Shown one piece after another: positions 1-6,487 of a stretch of DNA of 11,350 bases; positions within the stretch are counted from its first letter, which is position 1; the number at the start of each line of letters is the position of its first letter. The notes below the pieces were generated by a model that was not told where the DNA came from, did not search any database, and saw only the letters and a list, made by a program, of their open reading frames with translations. A program made the position numbers and the translations under genes. Location of the stretch: the NCBI GenBank assembly GCA_023091735.1, contig JALKBU010001412.1:1-11350 (forward strand). Reading direction: 5' to 3'. Source of the DNA: Trichomonas tenax (lineage: Eukaryota > Parabasalia > Trichomonadida > Trichomonadidae).

Positions 1-887
1 GTATTCAAGTTTGTTATTAATTCAGGCATGTTATGAATATATCGAGGCTTCTTATACTCTCTATTAGTGTAGCAGTATTTCTCGGCTTTGATTTGCGAGA
101 GATTAAACTTTTCATGGAAAAATCGTTTCATGTTCATTGTTGACATTCCATAATTACACAAAAAGTGAACTTTCTCAGCAATTGTGTAAACTTTGTCAAC
201 ATAAAGCCATTGCCCATCAGGAATGATAATTCTGTTTTTTGTTGGAACACCGAATAAAGTCAATAATTCATCAGCAATCGCAGGAACACTGAAAATCAAA
301 ACTGGAGCAGTTTTCCGAATATCTTCAGGAATCAATAAAAGAGGTGTGTAAAAGTCTTCCAAACAATGGCCAAAATTTAAGCGGCAATAGTGATATCCAA
401 CAACAACTAACTCTATGAGATGACCGACTATATTATATGAATTTATGCAGTTGCGATGTGATTGTAACGAAAACGGATCGCTGTAATTGAAATAATAATA
501 TTGTTCGAAGGACATTCCTCCATGTGAACAAACATAGATGTTTTTCAATACATAAAAATGCGTATTTAATATCCTTCCACCAGAATTGAACTCTTCTGTT
601 AATTTTTTATCACGATAAGAAAGATGATAAGTTATATTTTCAGATGTTGGAGGAAAATCGAATTTTTCTTTATGAATAATGTGGTTCTTAAAACTTTCAA
701 TAACTCCTGAAGGGTAGAGTCTTAAATTTTTTTGCTTTTTCATAATTTTAAAATCATAAAATTGAATGTTTTCCCATTTTCGATCAATTCCAATATCAAA
801 GTAAACATGAAACATCACTGTGACAGCAACAATATGAACTACTAAGGAACAAACGAAACATTTTCGAATTCGTCGTCGATCATTCAT
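1..887 (-). CDS. Glycosyltransferase family 61-like type II membrane protein, C-terminus off the window
   Basis: An open frame of 295 codons starts at the ATG complementary to 885-887 and is still open at base 1, so the C-terminus is missing. The N-terminus is basic (NDRRRIRK) and is followed by a single hydrophobic segment at about residues 10-30, which is a type II Golgi-style signal anchor. The lumenal part has potential N-glycosylation sites (NIT at 84, NYS at 134, NLS at 262). Two stretches fit the GT61/DUF563 glycosyltransferase family: NFGHCLEDFYTPLLLI at 171-186, matching the family's NFGHFL-D---PLL pattern, and a late NREYKKPRYIHNMPEL at 275-290, matching NR---R-I-N--EL. By family, such enzymes transfer sugars such as xylose or GlcNAc in the secretory pathway; the donor and acceptor cannot be read from the sequence. 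The start is supported by a promoter-like motif five bases upstream. It looks intact as far as it goes. Family call probable, substrate unknown. Confidence 0.72.
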   Translation of the reverse strand, partial: MNDRRRIRKCFVCSLVVHIVAVTVMFHVYFDIGIDRKWENIQFYDFKIMKKQKNLRLYPSGVIESFKNHIIHKEKFDFPPTSENITYHLSYRDKKLTEEFNSGGRILNTHFYVLKNIYVCSHGGMSFEQYYYFNYSDPFSLQSHRNCINSYNIVGHLIELVVVGYHYCRLNFGHCLEDFYTPLLLIPEDIRKTAPVLIFSVPAIADELLTLFGVPTKNRIIIPDGQWLYVDKVYTIAEKVHFLCNYGMSTMNMKRFFHEKFNLSQIKAEKYCYTNREYKKPRYIHNMPELITNLN

Positions 888-890
888 ATA

Positions 891-931
891 ATGGCACTTT
901 TTTAAAAAACTGATTTTTTAAAAAGTGCCAT
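891..931. promoter_or_regulatory. Inverted repeat carrying two back-to-back AAAAAGTGCCAT promoter-like motifs
   Basis: ATGGCACTTTTT (891-902) pairs with AAAAAGTGCCAT (920-931), and inside it AAAAAA (904-909) pairs with TTTTTT (914-919) around a CTGA loop, with one unpaired T. Each outer arm is a copy of the AAAAGTGnCA motif that also precedes other start codons in this window. The minus-strand copy reads into the glycosyltransferase ATG at 887, leaving a leader of only about five bases if transcription starts at the CA. The plus-strand copy points to an ATG at 952, which opens only seven codons (stop 973-975), so the rightward gene appears absent or decayed. The promoter role is inferred from recurrence next to start codons. 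Confidence 0.5.
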
Positions 932-1102
932 CAAATTATTTATTTAATAAGATGGAATCAAAGGATAATAACTGAAAAATCGTTATACCCGTCAAATTTG
1001 CGCAATATTGAATACTTTGCGCACTTTTGGGCAATATAGGGAATGCGGCGGTTATAGGCAAAGTCAGTTATTTTTACTTAATACGCAAATTTTCCTCGCA
1101 TG

Positions 1103-1113
1103 CCGCTTTGCGG
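1103..1113. repeat. Small hairpin CCGC-TTT-GCGG
   Basis: CCGC (1103-1106) and GCGG (1110-1113) form a four-pair, GC-only stem with a TTT loop, seventeen bases before a much stronger hairpin. Both belong to the same GC-rich patch in otherwise AT-rich DNA. Function unknown. Confidence 0.45.
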
Positions 1114-1127
1114 AACGCTCGGTTCTA

Positions 1128-1152
1128 TTGGGAGGGGCTTCGCCCCTCCCAA
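1128..1152. repeat. Strong GC-rich hairpin, 11-bp perfect stem, TTC loop
   Basis: TTGGGAGGGGC (1128-1138) is perfectly complementary to GCCCCTCCCAA (1142-1152), with a three-base TTC loop at 1139-1141. This is the most GC-rich point in the left part of the window. No gene end adjoins it closely, so a terminator or RNA-processing role is not supported directly. It could be part of a palindromic repeat family or of a mobile element end. Confidence 0.65.
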
Positions 1153-1447
1153 ACCCACTACTGTAAAATCATCCACCAAAACAGGATTGAACGTCACATT
1201 TTTTATTTGAACGCTTTGACATATTTTAGATGCGGCACAATTAATAAAGCTATTTTGCAGCAAAAAATATTTGAACACGCACAAAATTCTTAAATACGTA
1301 TAATTCCGAGTACGCACACTTTGTAGGCTATATAACAATTGAAAAGGTCTGGTCGATTTTCAGAACTTATTTGGCCCGTGCGTACTATCAATTATATGCA
1401 CCATACAAAAAATTCAGTGAGTTTTAAAATTGAACGCGCACTATGGA

Positions 1448-1642
1448 TTATTGATAGGAAAAAAAATCACTCATTTTTTTGATGTTTTCACGAAAATGTT
1501 CTGTAAAATCCCATGGTTTATTAGTAAGATATGAAGGATATTTGTAAACGTTTATAAATACAGCAAAATCTCTGGTGATAAAGGTTTGACCAAAAGATGT
1601 CACTTTTATTGCACAATAAATCATGTTAGGCACACCATTCAT
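1448..1642 (-). CDS. Small hypothetical protein, 64 codons, with a promoter-like motif at its start
   Basis: The frame opens with an ATG complementary to 1640-1642 (MNGVPNMIYC...) and ends at a stop at 1448-1450 (...MSDFFSYQ). I recognise no family. The argument for a real gene is positional: the minus strand reads AAAAGTGACAAA directly before the ATG, the same start-site motif seen before the glycosyltransferase and ankyrin genes. The middle is mildly hydrophobic (TFITRDFAVFINV) and the end is charged, but there is no clear membrane segment. It begins about 30 bases downstream of the stop of the broken beta-helix copy on the same strand. It could be a genuine small gene, or the surviving N-terminus of a larger decayed gene. 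Confidence 0.4.
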   Translation of the reverse strand: MNGVPNMIYCAIKVTSFGQTFITRDFAVFINVYKYPSYLTNKPWDFTEHFRENIKKMSDFFSYQ

Positions 1643-1655
1643 TTTGTCACTTTTT
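1643..1655 (-). promoter_or_regulatory. AAAAGTGACA motif at the start of the 64-codon ORF
   Basis: On the minus strand AAAAAGTGACAAA abuts the ATG at 1642. It matches the motif before the genes starting at 887 and 5025. If transcription begins at the CA, the leader would be only a few bases long, in keeping with the very short leaders known in trichomonads. Confidence 0.42.
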
Positions 1656-1670
1656 GTGCGGATTTGACAG

Positions 1671-1990
1671 CTATAAAAATCGTGAAGGATTTTGAATTTT
1701 CTTCAGGCATTCAATACACTTTTTAGGTTTCTTGAAAATATTTTGATTTTTACAATTTCCAACAAAATAGAATCAGAGGTGTATTGACTTCGAGTGTCCA
1801 CAGACAGCATTGCCAGTATAATCAATATGCTTTAGTGACGGTAGAAATGCATACTATCTGGTTGGATATTACTATTGTCGCTTATGTTGTCCGATTGAAA
1901 CGATTTCTGAATTTTCTTTAGAATTTTCAATTTTGAGCATTCCACCAATACCAGAATCTATTGTTGGCTGATCGCAATAACAATTTTTAA
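1671..1990 (-). pseudogene. C-terminal part of a broken beta-helix surface-type gene, containing a foreign insert
   Basis: Read on the minus strand, this segment is homologous to the end of the plus-strand beta-helix gene at 5187-6197. Shared blocks are NCYC followed by a K-I-E-S/N-S-K segment (just below 1990), and GNCK...KKPKKCIECLKKI ending in a TAG at 1671-1673, against GNCN...KSKTKTCIGCLKKI in the other copy. The copy is dead: the two blocks are separated by about 119 bases of unrelated sequence (1771-1889), and the N-terminal half lies beyond the foldback element at 1991-2807. About 120 bases present in the other copy between the two halves are missing or unrecognisable here. Confidence 0.72.
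1771..1889 (+). pseudogene. Short insert with a fragment of a GT61-like glycosyltransferase gene
   Basis: This stretch has no counterpart in the plus-strand beta-helix copy and so looks inserted. Bases 1862-1884 match the minus-strand glycosyltransferase gene (378-403 region) at 21 of 23 positions and encode VGYYYCRL against VGYHYCRL there. The flanking bases of the insert are not clearly alignable at the DNA level. It is best read as a scrap of a paralogue, in the opposite orientation to the host pseudogene. The whole insert being glycosyltransferase-derived is inference; only the 23-base core is solid. Confidence 0.45.
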
Positions 1991-2020
1991 GTCAAACGAA
2001 AAGTGATACTTTACATGTCA
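1991..2020. repeat. Left terminal inverted repeat of the foldback element
   Basis: Thirty bases beginning GTCAAACGAAAAGTG and ending TTTACATGTCA. They pair with 2778-2807 with two mismatches. The word AAAAGTGA inside it resembles the first half of the start-site motif seen before genes in this window. Confidence 0.75.
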
Positions 2021-2198
2021 GATTTGACATGTAAAATGATGTTTTAAAATTAGAGGGTCTCAATCATTAAAAGCGACAAATATGATTTTGCCTTTTTCCT
2101 ACAAGAGCAAAGTCAAGAGAGACTTCGACTGTCTCAGAGACAGCATGAGGATGGCTTCCCATGGTGTCTTTGAGATAGTCGCAGCTAGTTTTTGCTAC

Positions 2199-2246
2199 TC
2201 CAGGACGAAATCGGAATTTCAATATATTAGCCGATTTCGTCCTGGA
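2199..2246. repeat. Perfect 16-bp-arm palindrome within the left arm
   Basis: TCCAGGACGAAATCGG (2199-2214) is exactly complementary to CCGATTTCGTCCTGGA (2231-2246), with a 16-base AT-rich spacer. A diverged copy of the same palindrome occurs in the right arm (about 2586-2634). A smaller palindrome CTGTCTC-A-GAGACAG lies at 2129-2143. Confidence 0.75.
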
Positions 2247-2777
2247 CGAGTTTGTAGGCATTCTTTGCACCAAACCAAACCTAATGTTATCATTTCAGGT
2301 GTGTTCTGATGCAATGGATGCCTACAAACTTTATTTTTTTAAAGTAATTGCAGAAAATTAATATTTTACTAAAATCGCATAAATGATGACCTTGGTTAAT
2401 GAAAATGACATATATTTGGTTATAATTCATTTTTATTCAATATTTTTTATTTCAAATATCACTTTCAAAATGTCTTTGTATCAAAATTTAGTATGATAAA
2501 TATAACCGAAAACACGCATGCTTTAAATACATATCATCTCCTCACTTCACAGACAACTTTGGTGCAAAGAATGCCTACAAACTCGTCCAGGACGAAATCG
2601 GTTGAATTATTAAAATTCCAATTTCGTCCTGGAGTAGCAAAAACTAGCTGCGACTATCTCAAAGACACCATGGGAAGCCATCCTCATGCTGTCTTTAAAA
2701 TAGTCGCAATTATTTTTTCATGAAGTCACTTTTGGAGTCACATTTTTTTATTATATATCAGATTCATATATTAAATT

Positions 2778-2807
2778 TGACATGTAAAGTATCACTTTTT
2801 GGTTGAC
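2778..2807. repeat. Right terminal inverted repeat of the foldback element
   Basis: The complement reads GTCAACCAAAAAGTGATACT... and matches the left end at 28 of 30 positions. The beta-helix pseudogene resumes at about 2842, after 34 bases of uncertain origin. Confidence 0.75.
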
Positions 2808-2841
2808 AGAATATTATACGCAGCATAATAATAAATAAATG

Positions 2842-3535
2842 TTTCCATCCACGCCTTTATTCTTTAAGAAATTACACTGTTTAAGAAAAAATGACACACC
2901 TATATATGCAAAAAATTTTCCACCCGAATTTTGTCTTTGGTTTTCGAATAATGATTATTGAAGGAAACTTTCGATTTCTGCATAACCAATATCATATGAA
3001 GATCTATATCGTGCTTTATTATTTGTGAGATTAACATTATCAATTTGGACATTTCCATAGTCTTGATTAATAGTATAAACATGATTATAGTCACCACAGT
3101 CAAAAACACTACAAATTCGAAAATAATTTCGTTTATTATGATTCTGTGAGGCACAACATGAATATGCATGCTCATAACTTGATGAAACAGATTTGTAATA
3201 ACAAACACGTTCTTGGATGATTTCGCCGTTGTAAAAATAAACAGAACCACCAATTTTAGTTGAAGAACAATTATCAAAAGCTGTTGCTTCAATCAATAAT
3301 TTGGTGGAATCTCGATTGTTTGTAAAATTTATGGCACCACTAGTTTTCTGTTCAATAAAATTACAAAATGAAACGAAATAAGATGAACCGTTTGAAATTT
3401 CGATGTATTTTAGTGATGACTTGTCACTGATTTCATTATGTGCTTCATCGCCAAAGTATGAAGACCAACTATTTCGAATAAATCAGTTTTCAAATGATTT
3501 GAATTACCTTCAAACAAATGTCAATTTTTATTTGC
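2842..3535 (-). pseudogene. N-terminal part of the broken beta-helix surface-type gene
   Basis: Read on the minus strand this aligns with 5165-5860 of the plus-strand copy, with about 89% amino-acid identity over the 113 residues between 3296 and 2958. The frame is closed by TAA at 2955-2957, where the other copy has TAT (SFLQ-Tyr); beyond it the homologous frame runs open for about 37 more codons to roughly 2842. Upstream, a TGA at 3483-3485 lies where the plus copy also has TGA, and the position aligning to the plus copy's ATG is not an ATG here. A motif like AAAAATTGACATTT is conserved upstream (about 3523-3536). Rungs of the type S-F-C-N-F and N-x-x-N suggest a right-handed parallel beta helix, as in trichomonad polymorphic-membrane-like surface proteins. 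Confidence 0.72.
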
Positions 3536-3666
3536 TTTCAAACACTAAAGAGCTTTTATGATGAGGCATTCAGAATTAATGAATCTCTGATATTCTCGAA
3601 TATCTTGAATAAATTTATGTATATTTTTTTATTTATTTCATGATATCCAAAAGTTTATTTATTAAT

Positions 3667-5025
3667 TCAACTCTTTGTCAGCAAATCAATGATGTCTTCA
3701 AAGCCACATTCTTCACATATCTTCAATGCATTGCAGCCAACGTGATTAGAAAGTTCAATATTACAACCATTAGAAAGCAAAAGTTTGACAATATCAATAT
3801 TACCTTGAAGGATGCTGTAAATCAATGCTGTGTTGCCTTCCATATCTTGAATGTCGACATTAGAATGATGTTCAATGAGAATTTGACAAACTTCATAACT
3901 ATTGTTTTGACATGCAATAATGAGTGCTGTACATCCATTATCATCCGTTTCATTAATTTGAGCTCCTGATTCCAAAAGGATATCAACGCATGAATAACAA
4001 TTTTGCTGACTTGCAATCATCAATGGTGTGAAGCCAATGTTCGTTTTGATTTCGATGTTCGCATTATAAGAAATAAGATATTTCAATATTTCTGTTCGAT
4101 CGTTTGCTGATGCAAATGAAGTTGCTGTGCATCGTCGTTCATCTTGAAGTTCGATATTTAATCCGTTTTCAACTAAATATTTTACAATAAACATGAAACC
4201 ATATTCACACGATGCCATCAACGCTGTCTTCTGGTAACAGTCGACGTCGTCGATGCTGTTGCATGAACTAAGTTTGGAGAAGAATGATTGAAAGTTGTAT
4301 GAAATCAATGATGATTCCCATGGATATTCAACTAAATATTTGTCTTTCAGATATTTCGCAGTGATGTTGTGATGGTTCTCAACAGCATTGCCTGCACAGC
4401 GCTCTGTGATTTGGCACTTCTTTTCACATAGTTTGATGATTTCCATGTTGTTCCCAATAAATGAATTCGCGGTTGTTTCATCGGTGATTTCACATCCATT
4501 TTGCAATAAATGCTTGAAACACTCGGAAGCGCCACATCTAGCAGTGTAATCAAGAATGCAGATGTCATCTATAGTCATATTAGGTTCATCAACAAAATTC
4601 TTGAATTCATCGATTTTGTCATAAAAAACTGAATGATATATTGTTCCTTCTTGATAAATATTAAAAATGTCTTGAAGTGGAATATCGAATCCCTCGGGAA
4701 TTTCGCCACTTATTGTATTCATTTTGATAAGTGCAGCTTGAAGATGTTGACATTGAGTGAAAGAATAAGTCATTCCAATTAATTTTTGGCTTTTTATGAA
4801 TTCAGTAACTAGTTTTGCATATAATTCGAGCTTTCTCAGCGATCTGCTAGAAATGAAATCGAAAATATCAAAAACTACTTCTAATGAAAAAATATTTGTT
4901 TGAATTAAGTCATTCAAACCATTGATTATATCGGGAATCAATACTTCGTTCAAATTCCAAATCATTTCGACAGTCTGGATTGTATTAATAAAATCAAAAG
5001 GAAGAGATTTCCACGATTTACTCAT
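3667..5025 (-). CDS. Ankyrin-repeat protein with DUF3447-type N-terminal half, 452 aa
   Basis: A complete open frame from ATG (5023-5025) to the stop at 3667. Residues 1-150 are helical and poorly conserved. About 153-235 (LDYTARCGASECFKHLLQNG..., then GNNMEIIKLCEK) matches the DUF3447 style of degenerate ankyrin helices that marks the greatly expanded trichomonad family. About 262-452 holds six ankyrin units with the usual TALM-A / VKYLVENG / N-IE pattern, beginning near 262, 295, 329, 362, 395 and 428; the last is incomplete. Ankyrin arrays bind other proteins; the partner and role are unknown, and no membrane segment or signal peptide is visible. It is the only complete recognisable gene here and is enclosed by inverted beta-helix copies. 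A promoter-like AAAAGTGACAT lies 10 bases before the ATG. Codon use looks like its neighbours. Confidence 0.88.
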   Translation of the reverse strand: MSKSWKSLPFDFINTIQTVEMIWNLNEVLIPDIINGLNDLIQTNIFSLEVVFDIFDFISSRSLRKLELYAKLVTEFIKSQKLIGMTYSFTQCQHLQAALIKMNTISGEIPEGFDIPLQDIFNIYQEGTIYHSVFYDKIDEFKNFVDEPNMTIDDICILDYTARCGASECFKHLLQNGCEITDETTANSFIGNNMEIIKLCEKKCQITERCAGNAVENHHNITAKYLKDKYLVEYPWESSLISYNFQSFFSKLSSCNSIDDVDCYQKTALMASCEYGFMFIVKYLVENGLNIELQDERRCTATSFASANDRTEILKYLISYNANIEIKTNIGFTPLMIASQQNCYSCVDILLESGAQINETDDNGCTALIIACQNNSYEVCQILIEHHSNVDIQDMEGNTALIYSILQGNIDIVKLLLSNGCNIELSNHVGCNALKICEECGFEDIIDLLTKS

Positions 5026-5034
5026 TTTATTTTT

Positions 5035-5045
5035 ATGTCACTTTT
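5035..5045 (-). promoter_or_regulatory. AAAAGTGACAT motif upstream of the ankyrin gene
   Basis: Minus-strand AAAAGTGACAT ends nine bases before the ATG. If the CA marks the transcription start, the leader is about 11 bases. The same word with one or two changes precedes three other start codons in the window, which is the reason for calling it a core promoter element. Confidence 0.5.
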
Positions 5046-5140
5046 AATAAACGGAAGAATTTAACAAGATGAGAATAAGTAATAAGACGTGAAGAATCGT
5101 GATGATCATTCAAGAAATGTTTAATTCAATGATTATAAAA

Positions 5141-5177
5141 TGACACTTTTAAAATACGTTTCGAATAAAAGTTGACA
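5141..5177. promoter_or_regulatory. Second back-to-back pair of AAAAGTG-type motifs between divergent genes
   Basis: AAAAGTGTCA reads leftward at 5141-5150 and AAAAGTTGACA reads rightward at about 5167-5177, ten bases before the ATG at 5187. The right copy has one extra T relative to the common form. The left copy is about 115 bases from the ankyrin ATG and may be an older or alternative start. The divergent arrangement parallels the pair at 891-931. Confidence 0.42.
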
Positions 5178-5186
5178 TTTTTCTTT

Positions 5187-6197
5187 ATGTTATTCATATC
5201 ATTCGAAAGACGATGATTTATTCGGAATAGTTGGTCTTCATACTTCGGCGATGAAACACACAATGAAATCTCAGACAAATCTTCACAAGAATACATCGAA
5301 ATTTCAAACGGTTCATCTTATTTCGTTTCATTTTGTAATTTTATTGAACAGAAAACTAGTGGTGCCATAAATTTTACAAACAATCAAGATTCCACCAAAT
5401 TATTGATTGAAGCAACAGCTTTTGATAATTGTTCTTCAACTAAAATTGGTGGTTCTGTTTATTTTTACAACGGCGAAATCATCCAAGAACGTGTTTGTTA
5501 TTACAAATCTGTTTCATCAAGTTATGCTCATGCATATTCATGTCGTGTCTCACAGAATCATAATAAACGAAATTATTTTCGAATTTGTAATGTTTTTGAC
5601 TGTGGTGACTATAATCATAGTTATACTATTGATCCAAACTGTGGAAATGTCCAAATTGATAATGTTAATCTCACAAATAATAAAGCATCTTATAGATCTT
5701 CATTTGATATTGGTTATGCAGAAATCGGAAGTTTTCTTCAATATTCATCATTTGAGAACCAAAGTGAAAAAGATTCTAATTTATTTTTTTATTATAGTGG
5801 AGCATCATTTCTCATTAAACAATGCAATTTCATAAAAAATAAACGCGTGAATGGGAATATTCAAATCTTAATTTATTTAGGATCAAACTCTAACATGGAC
5901 GTTATTGAATGTTGTTTTCTCGCAAATTCATGTGATTATACTTTTTATTCAAATGGTAATGGTAATATTATAGTCACAAATTGTTATTGTAGCAATCCAA
6001 CGACATATGGAACAGTCAAAATCGAAAGTCCTAAAACAAACTCAGACAAAGTTTCAGTTGGAATCTTTGCAATTGGCAATTGTAATGATGGAAATGATTC
6101 CAAGAAATCGAAAACTAAAACATGCATTGGATGTCTTAAGAAGATTCGAAGTCCATCACTATTCTTTGTTTCTTATTCCTTATTCTCATTTTGTTAA
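5187..6197 (+). pseudogene. Beta-helix surface-type protein gene with one in-frame TGA at codon 10
   Basis: The ATG at 5187 lies ten bases after the promoter-like motif. The frame MLFISFERR is stopped by TGA at 5214-5216, then runs open in the same frame to TAA at 6195-6197 (336 sense or stop codons in all). No in-frame ATG occurs before about 5895, so a downstream start would lose most of the protein. The long open part has repeated rungs such as SFCNFIEQKTSGAINF, KQCNFIKNKRVNG and ECCFLANSC, which fit a right-handed parallel beta helix of the trichomonad polymorphic-membrane-like surface class. The end is Lys-rich with CIGCLKKI and a short hydrophobic tail, too short to call a membrane anchor with confidence. 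The single stop could be a disabling mutation; the body is otherwise remarkably well preserved. Confidence 0.7.
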
Positions 6198-6459
6198 TAT
6201 AGGGTGTCCAGAAACCTCCGTTCTTTTTCACTTTGTTCTTTTCATTTTTATAAGATTTTTAAAGCAGTAAGTTATTTTTTTCTAAATATTATGCACTATT
6301 CCATTTTTTCTTCGTTATTCTTAATTCCAATACCATGTTTATTGGAATAAAGAGTTTATTGGAATATAATTTGGAATATTCCAAATAAAAGGAATTGCGC
6401 ATAAAGTCGATTATTCTAGAAATGTTCGAAAAAAACCGTATATTTTTAGTTCAGGCAGA
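6198..6459. other. AT-rich spacer with short repeats; probable host/Maverick junction
   Basis: No gene seen. It holds the direct repeat TTTATTGGAATA (near 6338 and 6356) and the 16-base perfect palindrome TTTGGAATATTCCAAA (6370-6385). Homology to host gene families ends at about 6197 and Maverick coding begins at 6491, so the junction should lie here. No Maverick terminal inverted repeat can be recognised, and the element may be truncated at this side. Confidence 0.4.
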
Positions 6460-6487
6460 GCCCGAAAGAATATGTTTTTTTTCGGGC
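6460..6487 (-). terminator. Hairpin directly downstream of the fibre-like gene
   Basis: GCCCGAAA (6460-6467) pairs with TTTCGGGC (6480-6487) round a 12-base loop. It starts four bases after the stop codon (6491-6493) of the minus-strand fibre-like gene. By position it could mark the transcript end or be the edge of the element; neither is shown by the sequence. Confidence 0.4.

Larger units (their letters stand above)
932..1447. other. Non-coding stretch with GC-rich hairpins and GCGCA/ACGCAC repeats
   Basis: No convincing gene is visible; open frames here overlap hairpins and start at no promoter motif. The plus-strand ATG at 952 opens a seven-codon frame. TTGCGCA occurs twice close together near 1000-1022. 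A GC-rich patch at about 1085-1152 contains two perfect hairpins against an AT-rich background. AGTACGCAC near 1309-1317 is matched by its complement GTGCGTACT near 1379-1387, making 9-bp arms about 60 bases apart. Similar ACGC-containing words recur near 1210, 1275 and 1433. The stretch may be the relic of a small mobile element, but no transposase or clear terminal repeat could be identified. Confidence 0.4.
1991..2807. mobile_element. Foldback/MITE-like non-autonomous element, 817 bp, 30-bp terminal inverted repeats
   Basis: The ends are inverted repeats: GTCAAACGAAAAGTGATACT... at 1991-2020 and its complement at 2778-2807, matching at 28 of 30 positions. Each end contains the palindrome-prone word TTTACATGTCA; at the left it is followed by its own complement (2025-2035). 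Inside are two long inverted arms (about 2138-2275 and 2557-2698), themselves built round TCCAGGACGAAATCGG / CCGATTTCGTCCTGGA palindromes. The centre (about 2276-2556) is AT-rich with no gene. No transposase is encoded, so movement would need enzymes from elsewhere. It sits inside the minus-strand beta-helix pseudogene, as shown by homology to the other copy on both sides. No clean target-site duplication is visible; the flanks appear partly deleted. Superfamily not assignable from the ends alone. Confidence 0.72.

Noticed and set aside
1027..1338. Overlapping frames of 86-88 codons across the GC-rich hairpins
   Set aside because: They run through perfect hairpins on both strands, have no convincing start context and resemble no family.
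2067..2723. Two similar open frames (2067-2273 minus, 2493-2723 plus) as genes
   Set aside because: They are mirror copies created by the inverted arms of the foldback element; neither has a promoter motif or a recognisable protein family, and the similarity is explained by DNA symmetry.
2900..3292. 130-residue minus-strand frame and its plus-strand relative 5407-5835
   Set aside because: Both are shadow frames, one base off the beta-helix coding frame; their likeness to each other follows from the gene duplication.
3640..3969. Plus-strand frame opposite the ankyrin gene
   Set aside because: Antisense shadow of the ankyrin repeats, without promoter motif or family.
5187..5403. An intron removing the TGA in the beta-helix gene
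   Set aside because: No GTATGT-like 5' site or ACTAACACACAG-like 3' site, the form of trichomonad introns, is visible in the stretch.
5403..6197. Beta-helix protein starting at 5403
   Set aside because: The codon at 5403 is TTG, and homologous open coding continues upstream in the same frame to 5217, so this is not a real start.
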